Below are positions 1 through 13,300 of a stretch of 64,000 nt of DNA, in pieces. The DNA comes from Pyronema omphalodes (lineage: Eukaryota; Ascomycota; Pezizomycetes; Pezizales; Pyronemataceae). The stretch lies in contig JAJJXM010000004.1 in the NCBI GenBank assembly GCA_024516155.1, forward strand, positions 620,001 to 684,000. The letters run 5' to 3'. Under the pieces are notes generated by a model. The model was not told the origin of the DNA and made no database searches. It saw nothing but the letters and a program-made list of their open reading frames with translations. Within the stretch, counting starts at the first letter, position 1; the number at the start of each line of letters is the position of its first letter. Made by a program: the position numbers and the translations under genes.

Positions 1-833
1 GTGGAATTTTATGATGGACTATGGGCGCTGAGTTTTAAATCGGGAATGGGAAATTAATTGGTCAAGCAAAGCAAAGCAGTCGCAAGTTTACAAACTGCAA
101 TGTCGAAGGCTCACAAAGTCGTAAAAGAGAAAAGCAGCACAAGAGCAATAGAGAAAAGCCGCAAGAGAGAAGATCTGCCAAGTTTTTTTTTTTCTTTTTT
201 TTTTCTGATGTGAAAAAATTGTAATCATAAAAACTGACTCGGAACAAAAACTGACTCGGGTAGTAGGAAAAAAAACCCGCATGGTCCCATGCATGCATGC
301 ATAGAACCCAGCAACATATCATACCATATTGATACAATAAATTACCCGTTTTACTGTTTTACGGTGTAGTGCGAGTAGTTAGTGAGATCATTGGAAAAGG
401 AAAGTGGGGGTTTTGGTGGATTGAATATTAAAGATTGAAGATTGCAACATGAGAATATCATGGACTGACATTTTGGCTAGCTGGTAGGGTATTTATTTTG
501 TTTTCTGTCTTAAGTCTATTTATTTATTGATATCTTATGTCTTATACAAGCTTCAGGTATGAGTTTGAAGAAACTGCTCTGTGAAGCTCTGTAAACCTCT
601 GCAAACCTCTGTAAACCTCTATGGATAACTACATATCGCTAAGTATTATAAAACCATAACTTCCGAATACATCGATCACCATTAAAGTACCTATCATACC
701 CATCATACCCATCATACCCATCATATCCACCACAGCCACCATACCAAGCTCCCCAAGCTGCCCAAGCTTCAAAAATATCCTATCTCTACTCTCATAACAT
801 TCATTCTTTCATAAATACAGCAGAATTTCCAAC

Positions 834-912
834 ATGCCTGAAGATCCAATGATGGTGCGCGTAAGAGATTTCGGATATGTCATGGACTCAGGCGCTCATG
901 GGGTATCACTCG
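834..912 (+). CDS. possible first exon of an unrecognised small gene
   Basis: An ATG in good fungal context (a C-rich leader ending CCAAC before ATG) opens about 26 codons, beginning MPEDPMMVRV and containing DFGYVMDSG. They end at a strong donor, GTAAGT, at 913. I could not follow it into a convincing second exon: a candidate acceptor before 1364 gives a reading frame that ends soon in either usable phase. No family is recognised. The leader contains a CATCATACC-type short repeat. It may be a chance open frame or the start of a lineage-specific small protein. Confidence 0.2.
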
Positions 913-2040
913 GTAAGTTTGGATACTGGATGCGGAATGCGGGATGCGGGATGCGGGATGCCGGGTGCTGGGTGGATAGTGGGAATTGGCGGGGATATGG
1001 GGAATCGTGGATACTACTATACTGCTGACTAGGTATAATTGTGGTTGGATCTTGGGTATTGAAATCCAGGAGAATAGATAGAGATGTGGGGTATTGATGG
1101 CGGGTAGTCTGGGAGTCTGGGGGTGTATATGGGGATATTGGATCTATATATGTATAAGCTTCAGCAACGATGAAAGAGATCCGTCACTGCAGTGGTGTGG
1201 GTTAGAGGATATATGTGGTGATTGAATTCTTTACTGAAGGCTAGAGTTGGAGAGTGTATGGGATTTGAAGGTTTGAGATTTAAGAAACTAACTGTTATGC
1301 TGGCTATGAGTAGGAGATTAATATAATTAATATTGTCTTACATACATCATATCTGTATCCCAGTTAGGCGGAGAATCGGATGGTTACGGTGGAAATCTGT
1401 CGAAGCTGAGAATATTTAATGAGTGTGTTTTGTAATTTACGATATAACATAATTATATCATCTACTGGTTGCCTTGGTTCTTCTTATTTACATTGCTACT
1501 GGAAAACATGGTAGAAGAATGTGTGTAATCAAACTTATCATAAACATAGTGTTCATCCAATCTATCCAATTCTCATTCATCCGCATCATGAGATATCACT
1601 TACCCTTTAAACCCGCGAACACAAACACCAAACTCGGATTTCTTTTTAAAATAACATGGAATGACATGGGATGGCAAGCGTAAATACGTATTCTCATAAA
1701 TAGTAGGTTGTATTTTAATCACAACAAATACTCTGTCTTGTGAGACATTTTATTTTCAGTCAACCATCGATATCATTCATTATATCATAAGAGGCTAGCT
1801 GGAAACATATTTTTTTCCTCTATGTACGCATCCTCAAAGATTAAAAGAGGCCACAAAAAGCAGCACTGCCTGCTAGAAACCCAGCTACCTCGTGGTGAAA
1901 TCGGCATCACTCTCGTTCTCCTGACCATACGTTCTTCGTTGAAAAAGCGGAGTATGTACATCCAATTCCCTATGATCATGCCATCGCAACACTATTTAGA
2001 TCTAACATTGTCAGTGTGTAATAATCAAGCCATATAAAGC

Positions 2041-2510
2041 TGACATACCTCCAAATCCGGAATACATGATATGAAGGTCCTCCAGCGAGCCAGGTATACA
2101 GTTGTCTGCACACCTCCATTAAGAGCGCGCGCATAGTAGCAGTAGGGACGATTTGCTACAAGCATGTCGTAGGCCCTGTCGGCTTCCCACCACATTTGCG
2201 GGAGGCTTGGATGTGGGGGATGTAGCATGGTTGCTTTTTGCCTGGTGGCATGGTGAAGACTGAAGACTGAATCTATTGAGGAGAAGTTAGTTATCAATTA
2301 TATCATAGTTCTGGGTCCGGAGATAACATACGATTAAGTCTCTCTGGATGTGCGTAGTATGCTATTGCGCAATTTCACATATCGAATCGGTTGCACAGAC
2401 TCCAGACATAAAAGCTTTCTATCTTGTCTCTGTATCAAAGTCAGCCCCAACCTCTTATAATATATTAACTATCATCCGGAGGGTAATACATACCACTGTT
2501 TCATTTTGTT
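2041..2510 (-). CDS. possible small multi-exon gene, unrecognised
   Basis: On the minus strand a TATA box (CTATATAAGG, about 2640-2650) lies about 130 bp upstream of an ATG near 2508 that is followed at once by a GTATGT donor. Further down, after an acceptor at about 2287, a frame runs to about 2049 and ends at another GTATGT donor. It is rich in W, Y and A (it includes MWWEADRAYD and NRPYCYYARAL). The splice signals and composition look gene-like, but I cannot join the exons in one frame with certainty and recognise no family. It could be a lineage-specific gene, a relic or a noncoding transcript. Confidence 0.25.
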
Positions 2511-3624
2511 CCAAGTGGAATTGAGGTCGGCTGGACCTCTTTAGTTGGATTTTCGATCTACCCCTGTGGATGATCAGTCGTTGTTGATGATCAGGCACTG
2601 ATGCGGAAGAAGAAGAGGAGGCGGGGAGGAAGGGGGTGCCTTATATAGTTTTTGGGTGGCGGGTAACCTTCAGTGACCCATATGAAATTTGAGGCTGTGT
2701 TGCGAAGGTTGAGACTACAGTGTGGTTGAATTAAACTCCGGGTGGTTTATCTGTACCCTTTTTCGGAATAACCACCTCTGGAACCTTGGAGTGCGCTGAT
2801 GAAATCTTACCGGCTGGAGAAGTTGATAACCCAAATATGTACTCATAAAAAATCTTCAAGTCCTCAACTAGTCGTTGAACTGCTGGGTGAATTATTGTAG
2901 TATCTGAGAAGCATGAGGGGGCATTGTTGTACATAGATGGGAAATAAGCTACTGTACAAGCGTTTAACCCAGACTAGCAAGATTTGATGCCGGGGTTACT
3001 ATTTCTTCTTACACACAAGTACCTAGAAATTTACAAATAGAAAGGATATTTCAGTAAAGTATTGTATTAATTATTCGAGAAATAATAAACAGTGTGCTAA
3101 TTTACTACAAATATATTGATACTAGCCCAATCGTTAAAGGCTGACAACCTGTGGGTAAGTTCTCTTATTCACGAGTCAGGAGTCACGATCAACACCTCAA
3201 TGGCCCAGCCCAGACTCTGGAGGCTATAGGCCAAGATATACAGGACGACGAGGTATCATATAAATTGTACTTTCTCTTGCCAGAATTAGCTATATCTACA
3301 AAGAACGCCGGAGTTCTCTCAATTTCAACAGTATTGAAAGTATCACGCCTCGAAAAATCACTCATTACGAACGATAAAAGCCTTTCTATAAAAAAAAAAA
3401 GAATAAAAATGTAATTTAACGGTATCAACAGATCTTCCTCTCTGTAAAAATCCTCATGATTTATCATAGTTCTTATTCATCTCATTCATTGAAAGCAAAC
3501 ATTTTAATGCGCAAATTAATATTCCACAGCTTCTCTGCCTCCACACCGCCCCTCTTTTATCTTTCCACATATCTCATAACCATAATCCCTAATCTCCTAC
3601 TATCAATCTATCTACCACTCATCT

Positions 3625-6600
3625 TTATCTCAACTTAACAGTAACGAAAGGCACCTCCACATCCTCCCCAGACTGATCATCAACACAAACCTCAAAGATA
3701 AGGTTCTTGGTATGTTCAGGGACAGGGCTCTTAGTAACAAGCTCGACAAGCTTCGACATAGGCAGCCCCAATCTCTCCGCCTTTTTGCTCTTAGGGAAAA
3801 AGGAGGCATAGAGCAAGCTAACGCCAGAGGACAGCATAGTAACATCAAGACCCTTCGAATCCATATCATCAAGGAACTCCTGAAGAGTAAGATCGTGGTC
3901 ATAGTAGAAGCGGTCCCAGAGCTTGTCAATCACCATCTCTCCGTCCTTGCCCATGTATTTACCCTTAGCCGAAGCGATAGGCTCGGAAAATGCAATAAAG
4001 GGGAGGGCGAGGTTCACGAATCCGTTCTTGTATTCCTCAATCTTGGTCTTTCCGTCGATAATCTTGTAGAGTTCGAGGCAGACAAGACCGGTAGCCAAAG
4101 CGGTGGTGGTGGCTAGAAATATTATTCATCAGTCATGTCCAGGACGAGTGACAATACATGATAAAGAGGACTTACCAATGGCGGGAATAATCTTTCCGGC
4201 AATTCCCTTAGTCTTGTGCTTATCAGCAGTGGGAATGTTGTAGTTCAAAGCACGAAGGTTAGAGGCGGCGGTGATGAAGTCCATGTGGTAGTTGGTGTCA
4301 TCATCCTTCTCAAACTCGACTTTGACCATTCTGTAACCAGCGACAGAGCTTGGGGGAGGAAGGCTGTCAAGGAGGTCGTTAATCTCCGACTTATCGGTGT
4401 CAACACCGGAAGGAGCCTCCTCAGGGTTGGGGTCGCTGTCGTTGGCCTGGATTCTGACACCGGAGCTAGGAACAAACTCGGGGATGATCATGTTGTCGAG
4501 AATCTTGCGGTAAGTGGCATCATCAACGTTGGTTCCCTTAATTCCGTAGTTGAAGGCATGGAGGTTGGCAGCAGCCTTGATGAACTGCATGTGATCGCTG
4601 TTGGAAGTGCTGAAAACCAAAGGAGTAGGGGCCCTCTTGGGTCCACTCCAGAAGAGAATTCCAGATCCAGGCTTGGTCTCAGAGTCCTTGGGGAAGTTGT
4701 ACAAAAGCTGCTGGATGTTGTTGTTGTACTGGACCTCAAACTCCTTGCGAGCCCAAGCGATGCACTCCTCAAAAGTGATGGGCTTGTAGGTAACAAGGTA
4801 ATCCTTCACCTGCTCAATAATCTGCTTCTCGTTTCCAGACTGCTTAAGGGTGTCCAAGTAGTTAGGCTGGGAGAGGTACATGTTTACGTTCTCAGCAGAC
4901 TGAACAAAGTAAGTCTCGAAGAGATCTCTAGACCAAGCAATGGTGTGCTCGATTCTGTTGGGGAAAGATCTCAAAGTACACATGGGGAATGATTGCTCCG
5001 GGGGGTCCTGGGAAGAGGAGTAACTCTCTGTAATTCTAGGAAGAATGACCTGAGTGTTTCCCTTGGTTCCAAGAGTTCCAGACTCCAACAAAGGCTTCAA
5101 GAAGAAGACGCAGCGACGGTCGACATAAGTTCTAGCCTCGACGTTGTCCAAAGCGTTGGTAACACCATCAAGAGCGTTCCAGAAGTCCTCGTTGAAGACA
5201 TTCTCGGTATCACCACCGACACGCTCCCGCATGGCGTTGATCTTTCCTACAAGATCGGGGTTCATAGTCTGGACGGCCTTGGCAGCACATTCACTCTTGA
5301 GCTTTCCGACATCAGTGTTGCGGAACAAGAACTGTCTGTTCAAGTTAGACTTCTCAATCTGGTCCATATCGGTGACAGTAATCTGTCCGTTAGGACCAGT
5401 TCCAAGACCCATCAAAGCCCAGTTCTTGAGCATCTCACAACCAATAGCACCAGCTCCAACCAAGAACTGCTTAACATTGGCGATCTTGTCCTGGAATTCC
5501 GCTCCAAAGACGGCGATCTGTCCATCGTAACGGGTTCCTCGGGGCTTGCAGGTCTCCTCGGTACGCTGTACAGAGGCGGGCAAAGACTCAAGAGAGTCAA
5601 AGTACATGTACTGCTGGATAGGTCCAAACTTGCAAGAAACGCTCTTCAAGACCTCCTGGGCGGCGATTCCTCCGAACAAAGCACACATGGGGGAAATGTA
5701 TCCAGTAGCCTGGAAAGAAAGCTCCTTGATGAGCTTCTCATCAATTTCTGGGGCATCGGCATAAGTTCCGAGAATCTCCTTAGTAAGCTCAACAACCTTG
5801 GCGGCATCCTCCTCGTTCATAGGACGAGGCAATGCCTTGTGGGCATCATGAAATTTGCTAAGAGCCTGGAAACCGGCGTGAAGCTGTAATGGCCGGTCAA
5901 ACTTGGCATAATCTGAGATGAGGAAGTCGGGCTGAGCAATTTGCTCTGTTAGTGACTTGAAGTTGATAATCTTAGGCTTCTTGATCTGAGAAAACTGTCC
6001 ACCGCGGTGGTAAGCCTTGTAATTCGAGATGTCACCGATAGTGAAGGTGTATGGTCCTGAAACTCCGGTCAGCTATATGTAATTGCATATTTGTGTCACC
6101 ATCCCTACCCTTAACCTCGACCTTGAACTCAGGGCCCAATCCAGTCTCAGGGTCAACATTGATATCGAGTCCCTCACTTCCTTCCCGGTGCTCAACCTCT
6201 CTGAAAGTGACGTAATCACCATCCTCCAATCCATGTCTGCTCTCATCAAAGGTGGTAACCATTCCACTGTCATCAATTCCGGCCAAAATTCCAGAAACAG
6301 GGTTCTCTCCAGTGGGGTCGACAACTGCAAACTCCTCTCCGAAATCACAGAAGATGTTTCCAAACAAACCGAAAACTGAAGTCGAAACAAAAGCAATCTT
6401 CTTCTCGTGGGTATAAGCATTAATCCTCAACTGATCCGCAACCGAAAGATCTGAAACAACAACAGCCTTGTATTTCGCAAGCTGCTCCAAGTCGCTCAAG
6501 ACATTGTTTTGTGCAACCTCAACAGGGGTGTATTGGTTGAGCTCATTTAGCCTATGAGCAGTGGCCTCGTCACGTCGCTTTCCAACATCCTCTGCGGTAA

Positions 6601-7105
6601 GGTAGAACTGTGCTGATAAATCGGCAATGGCGACAGGTTCAGGGTCAAAGATTGTGACTGACTTGACTCCGGCAAGACAGATGTTCTTGGCTACTCAGCG
6701 TCAGCTTGGGGAGCTCCAAGGGTTGGTGGGTGGCGAGTGATGGGTGAGTGGGAATGAGGTGGAGGTGTAGTACCAATCTCAACTCCGAGACCCTTCAATC
6801 CAACAATAAGAATGTCAGACTGGCTCATCTTCTGCATAGCGTCACGACCGAGGACGTAGCTGCAAGTAGTAGATAATTAGTGACCTGGTGACATCGTATT
6901 CGTGGGTAGTGAGCACTAACAGCTGCCGAGAGTAAAGACCCTCATCGATATCTTTTGAGCTCTGAACATCTGCGGCCGGCGAATCAATCTGCATCTTTGT
7001 GCCGTCCTGTATTTGTAAAAGTTAGCCCTGCCATACAGAATATCCTCGGAATCCAGATCCATCAAATAAATCCCGTTTCTATCATCTAGAACCCTATCTC
7101 ACCAT
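3625..7105 (-). CDS. uba1: ubiquitin-activating enzyme E1
   Basis: E1 adenylates ubiquitin and loads it on its catalytic cysteine for transfer to E2 enzymes, in cytosol and nucleus. Exons (minus): 7105-7103, 7006-6921, 6859-6774, 6692-6109, 6056-4176 and 4112-3625. They give about 1041 residues, the normal family size, once two surplus bases are discounted. Visible landmarks are the N-terminal inactive adenylation half ([14 protein letters not shown]), the nucleotide loop GAGAIGCE in the active half, the catalytic cysteine in [11 protein letters not shown] (Cys612, codon at 4980-4978, matching yeast Cys600) and the C-terminal ubiquitin-fold domain with [13 protein letters not shown]. Exon 1 holds only the ATG. 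Near 6656-6666 the frame is broken by two extra bases between GVKS and VTIFDPEP; splicing cannot repair this. Codons favour C-ending forms, as in highly expressed genes. Confidence 0.94.
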
Positions 7106-8712
7106 TGCAGTTTGTTTATTTGGACGAACGATAAAGTCGTTCGAAGCCTTTCTCTTGGCCACAGTGGGTGAGTTGAAGTTTCGAGATAGAAAGTGATGCG
7201 GTTACTATGCGTAACGGTGGGTTTTCGTGATAGCTCCGAATTCCTGCGAAGCGAAGCGTTTGGCGTGAGATACCGGAGCGAAGGGAAGGTAGCTTCAAAG
7301 TCTTTGAAGTGCCGTCGATAGTTATCGATTGGCTACGCAAGTGGAGTGTATTGGTAAAAATCTGGAAGATTCGATAGAGCACAAGAAAGCAGAGAAAACA
7401 CGAGAGCTATGAGTTCGCGACCTGCCGTCATGTGTGAAGCGGGGCACTAAGCCGCGCCAAGATAGACATCCTGGTCTCGCCTCCCAAGTTGTTCATTAGG
7501 AATCACTCGCTAAATTTAGTGTTGCATGTGCCATGTGCACCTTGGGGAGTACGTATGTGCTCGATGCATAAAGCACTTGACGGTGATATACTGAATTGAA
7601 CGTTTGGTATGTAAAGATCATCAACAGAACAAACATAGAGTCCGTTTCAGACTTAGTTATTGATTCAGTCTGGAAAAAGCGGACCCAGGAAAATAAGCAT
7701 ACATTCATTCTGCATAACTCTATCCTTGTACCACATCAAGGACCCGAGTGTTACCGTTTGACCACCTCGGAACATCAACCGGAATAATGATAATCCTACT
7801 GATAATCCGTTGAATTGAGCCATGTGGATTTCGATTAGATGCTTTGATGCTTTGATAGGTATTATAAAGCTCCGAGTGAATAAATCAGTGGGTGGTGGGG
7901 GGGAGGGGGGTTGTGAGTAGCAGTAGTCAGGACTAAGCTCAGATATAGGGCTGTGTCTGGTTGAAGCTTACGAACCCACTCCCTCACTGGCGAGCGATGG
8001 GAGCGAGGGTGCGAGTGGGCGAGGTGTATAATCTGACCAACCCGGCCAACACTAGAGCTGTTCTCGGGTACTCTAGTACATAGCGAACGTGCACGGTGGC
8101 GGTTCCGCAAGTTCTATCCCAATGTCTCAGACCGGCCGGAGACGAATCCACGGAGAATCAACTACCAACAGCATGGTATTCTCGACCGCCGGTATACTAA
8201 ACCAACAACCTATATCCACTGTTGATTTGTACCGGCACCAACGGAAGGACCGAAGCCCGGCTTAACTTCATCGCGTTTTAATCTTTCACCCGAATTTCTA
8301 TCATAATGGACTAATTCCTACGGTAGAATTCGAAAAATAGACCTCATATGCATATCCACATATCTAAATATATAAATACATATCATCAAGCAGAATTAAG
8401 CACCAGGAATGCCCTTCCCCGGAACCCCAGAATTCATAATAAGCAGCCACATATCAGCTGGCAGCCACAGCTATTATACACATCTACACATCTACACATC
8501 AGAACCTCCACACACACCATCCGCACAGCCCCTTACCGACGTATCGATCAGTAACAGTAACAGTAACAGTAATAGAAAGCACATGTGGCATATGTAAAAA
8601 CCGCCTACAACGCGCGTATAAGGCTCAAGTAGTCATCAGCCTTGCTTTATTATGTACATACACAAAGTTTCCTAACTCCACAACCCTATGAATCCGCCAT
8701 CCCAGTTTCCCA

Positions 8713-8747
8713 GGAGCCCGTGATATGATATCATATCAGGGGGCTCC
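8713..8747. repeat. near-perfect 35-bp palindrome
   Basis: GGAGCCC and GGGCTCC flank the perfect 18-bp palindrome TGATATGATATCATATCA, with one and two unpaired bases between the two layers. The whole could extrude as a loopless cruciform or fold as an RNA hairpin. No gene is adjacent. Confidence 0.8.
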
Positions 8748-9647
8748 ATACACACACAACCTATGATTCACCCTGCAGGTACACGATACGTGATAAAGAA
8801 CGTATACAGAGCTCCGTATAATCAACGAGACTCGAGTTCTGTGTTTATGTACATAGTTTCATTCATAATTCGTCTATGTACACTCTACTCTGTATTAAAA
8901 TAACCATTCAGGAATACTTCAGGTGTAACATTACATCGGGTAAACTTTCTTCTTATATAGGGTTATGGTATGGTGCCATATCCAAATATTTTCTTTTTCT
9001 TTTTTTTGCTTTCTTTTTTTCTCCTTTTTTGTTTTTCAGTTTTTGTTTTTCAAGGGGTCTGTCTACATATGTACATATAGGTGTTACAGGTTAGAATTAC
9101 AGGTACATAGGAAGGACATATGTACATAACGTAGAAAACAGTCTTTACGGAGCATATATAGCCGTTTTTCTTTTCCTTCTCCTTTTCCCTTTTCCCTTTT
9201 CCATCTTCACGGCCTTCACAGTTTTTAAACAGCCATCAATTTACAGTATCTTAGAGTACTATGTATGCAAAAATACTTTACGCGTATGCACACTGCACAC
9301 TGTACACTCGTCTAATCAGCTAATCCCAAGACTGTATATATGTAGACCTTAAGGGGAACAAGCGATATGTTGCACAGTACCATAAATTTCGAACCGGCGA
9401 TACGCCAGCTGGGGTATTTGGTGCCGGCTATCGTTGGTTAAACTGTTCCACGAACTTCAGCCTCAGATATGTACGTATGCTATGTAGAGGCTACGTATGC
9501 TACGTATGCTATGGAAAACTTCAGCCTCAGTTATATATGTCTGTTGTGTAGGCTATGTAGAGGCTATGTATGTAGAGGCTATGTATGCGTATGGTAAAAT
9601 TCGTTTGGTGATTTTATTCATCTCTTCGCCCTCTTGTATATTCGATC

Positions 9648-9785
9648 CGTCTATTCATCTATTCGTTCTTCGTCTATTCGTCTATTCGTTTATTCGTTTA
9701 TTCGTCTATTCGTCTATTCGTCTATTCGTCTATTCGTCTATTCGTCTATTCGTCTATTCGTCTATTCGTCTATTCGTCTATCTGT
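9648..9785. repeat. minisatellite, 8-bp unit TCTATTCG
   Basis: About 16 tandem copies of TCTATTCG with a few single-base variants (TTTATTCG), decaying at the right edge into TCTGTTTC and related forms. It lies in a spacer. Confidence 0.9.
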
Positions 9786-10292
9786 TTCTTCGTCTATTTT
9801 TTTCATCTATTCGTCAACTCTGTTCATCTATTCATCTATGTATTATCACCGCAGGGGATATTTTTATCTTTCGTCCTATGTCTTTTTCCCTGTGTCATAT
9901 GTCTTTCGTCTCGTGTCATCATGTCATCGATATCAGTAATCAGCAATCAGTAATCAATAATCAATAATCAATAACCAATGTCCAATAACCAAACCAGCAT
10001 AGCCTGTATCCCATCAAATTCATCCATGGACAAACGGCGATCATGGTTATGATTATGATTATGATTACATACAATGGTAATAGATATAACCTATGTGACT
10101 GAGGTTACTGAGGTTACTGAGGTTACTGTATGATCGTATGTACAATTTTATGTAATACTCCGACCAAGGACGGGCCATGGATGGGGATGAAGATCAATAA
10201 CCAAGGACCAAGGTTAAAGCCATAGTGAGTAGTGAGGATCACTTCTATTGTATGCCTTATCTAACGTCATTTGTCATTTCTTTTCTAGTAGA

Positions 10293-10385
10293 TATAGCAG
10301 GACAGTAGCAAAACATAGCAGAACAGTAGCAAAACATAGCAGGACAGTAGCAAAACATAACAGGACAGTAGCAAAACATATCAGG
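10293..10385. repeat. minisatellite, 21-bp unit
   Basis: A little over four copies of a 21-bp unit containing CAGGACAGTAGCAAAACAT, with substitutions (CAGAACAG, AACATAAC). The period is a multiple of three, so it creates a false repetitive reading frame on the minus strand; no real gene is implied. Confidence 0.85.
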
Positions 10386-13300
10386 AAAAATATTAAACCG
10401 TAATTGTAGATCTTGTAAATCATGTAATTATGGTTCTTGGAAGATTCCCAGAAGATTCCTAGAAGATTCTTTAGAACATAGGTTATCATCATATCACAGC
10501 ATAGTTAATCCCTTGTAGTTAATCCCTTGTAGTTAATCCATTATAGTTGATAATCACTTTCTCAAGGTTTATATATAGCATATATGGCATAGTACCATTA
10601 TCAGTTATCCATTATCAATTAACAATTATCCATACTTGATCTCTGGTGCTTTGGTGCTTTGTTTGTTGTTGTTGCTGTTTACATACTGCATATCCGTATC
10701 TACGTTACCTACATTACCGATATTGTCCGCATCTCTTACACTAACTCCAACAGCGATACATCGTACATAGTGTACATCTGTGCCTTTAACCTTTAAATCG
10801 TCAAGCCGAAGAAGAAGAAGAAGAGGAAGATGGAGATATACAGATGGCAAGTGCTTTTAAATCGAATCGAATCGAAGCAAATGCGCTATGTAGCTAGTCC
10901 ACGATACATAGTCCATAGTCTATACATACCATACAAGTTACCGGTGTAGTGGGTAGTTATTAGTTGATAAAACACAGCTCCAAGCCAATGAATTCAGGGT
11001 TATTGCTGAGGTATCGAGATGTAGGTAGTGGATATAACCCCCCCCCCCCCCCCTCCACCCCCCTTCTATTTGCAGTGGGGTGGGAGACTAGGAGGCTGCG
11101 AGGCTGCAAGACTGGGAGACTAGGGGTGAGATAGGCTGACTGAGTAGTTTTATGCCTGGTCACCGTAGTGAGGCGGTGGTATGGACCGTGGTTAAAGGTA
11201 TGTACGTGGTGATGTGAGCTGTATATATATAAGGTCGGGCAGATAAAAGATAAAAGATAAAACATAGATGCATAGATGGATGCTTGAACTTTTGGTTGTT
11301 TTGTGATTTGGATGCTCTTTTTGTTTCTTATGTTTCTGCTTTCTGTTTTCTATTTTCGAATGGCAATGTCGAATGTCGAATGTCGAATGTCGAATGTCGA
11401 ATGGTGATGCTGTAGATTTATTTTTTTCTGTATTATTTTTCCTTTTTTATTATTTTTTGGTTCTTTATTTTTTTCTTTTTTCTTTTTTTTATTTCTTATT
11501 TGTTTTTTTTTTTTTTTTTTTTTTTTTTTTTGTTTATTTATTTTTTATTCATTTATTTTTTGATCGTGCTGGCTAGACTGCTGGATTGCTTGCTCTGTAT
11601 TCTGTATCCTGCGTTCTGTATTGATGTTCTGTATTCTGTACACAACCTCAGCAGCTCGACAAGCTCAACAGCTCAACAACCGCAACGCTTCATATCCATA
11701 CCACAACACCATCTATTGCCCCTTCCCACAGCTTCCCTCCTTCCCACTCGTCCCACATGTATCTTCACGTGCAAATAGAAGACGCAATACCTACATACAT
11801 ATACCCTAGGGATACGTAAGCCAACCCCGATCCTGGGCCTACGACAGTACTACGACTACGATGCGTTAGAAGGACATATGTACTGGAACTAATTAATTGT
11901 ACATAGCTTGGTTTGCAGCTGGAAGCGTTGGGAGACTAGGCAGCGGGGGAGACTAGACAGCGGAAAGTTGAGGTTGCAGGGTTTGGATTTTGGGTTTTGG
12001 ATTTTGGGTTTTGGAGTCACTTTTTTCTGTTGGATGGTACTTGGATGGTGCTTGGATGTTCTTAGGGAATTTGAAATGAAGATGAAGATGAAGATACGAA
12101 TAAAAAATGGAAACGGAGAAGCGAAGAAACGGAGGTATTGAGAACCATTATCGTCATCATCGTCATCATCGTTGTCATCGTCATCATACACGGTCGGGAG
12201 CATCAAAAAATATACGCGGGAGTAACGGTCTCCATTAAAAATAAAAACTTACCTCACCAATTATCCGCAACTCCACGCACGTAATAACCACACGACCCAC
12301 CACACGACCACCACATCTTCAAGTGCTTCCCCGCCCTTCCCCGCTGTCGAAATTGAGCATCTTACATCTGCAGAAACGCGCACTTTAAACTTGCATGTGT
12401 GTAACTCTGCATCGCTCCTGCAGGGGATAGATAAACGCAAACTATCATGTGTCAGGTGCCTCTGTGTATCTCTGTGCCTGAGTATCAACGGGTTTCTCCA
12501 GTATCCGTTTTATTTTGTTTGTTTGTCTGTATGTTGTTTGTTTGCCTATTTATTTGTGAAGTTATAATTTGTCCCGAGTTTATAGGAAACTAACTGTCTT
12601 GTTTCCATTGTGTACGTGCGTGTTTGTTGAGAATAGCTCTATGACATATATGTACATACAGCGTATCTATTATCCGTCCAGAGTAATCTACATACCTCCT
12701 AGAGAACTACCTACAGTGGAGCTAAAGAACCGATGATAGCTAGTCTCAAGCACACGCCAGCAGCCCAGCGAGCGGCAACTCGGCCCTTATTGATAGCGCA
12801 GAGCCGCACTTTTCCCTCGGGACGGGATGTTGCCGTGTTTCCTGATTAGTGCGAGTCTTTTAGAGGTTGGATGAAATGAGGGTTGGACGTGGGATATGTC
12901 GACTCCCACAAAATCACAAATTACTTACAATTGGATATGATCTATGTATCGATGAGAGGATTTTTTTGAAATATTTTATTACAATGATAATGGTAAATCA
13001 AACGTTTTGTTTGTATGTATGGAAAACAAATGGTTGTGTAGATATGTACCCTCCATGAATTCCGTGGACTCCGCACTCCCGCCCTACCCGCATAATAAGA
13101 GGCACGAGTGCAGGGCGTTCGTGACGAGTCAGCCAACAATACTCCGGCAGTCAAGATAACGGACGTAAATACTAAATGCTAAAGTTCTAAGCATGAATGG
13201 TTGAGATGTTAGATTAGACACTGTTTTTATGGTTGTTCGTCAGCCATCAGAAACAGGGTGTTTGATGAGCTAGAGGGTGAGTTTGGTATGCCAGGAGGTT

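Larger units (their letters stand above)
1..3624. other. mostly non-coding spacer
   Basis: Apart from the two weak candidates at 0.8 and 2.0-2.5 kb, I see no convincing gene. The stretch has AT-rich DNA, an ATGC-repeat palindrome near 288-302, short CATCATACC repeats near 690-740 and a GGGATGC repeat near 935-965. Confidence 0.5.

Noticed and set aside
3151..3414. Open frame of 87 codons downstream of the E1 gene
   Set aside because: No ATG in good context, an A-rich end, no recognisable motif, and position in the E1 3' flank.
7116..7382. 88-codon minus-strand frame just upstream of the E1 start
   Set aside because: It has no family match, no splice link to the E1, and sits where the E1 promoter and leader must be.
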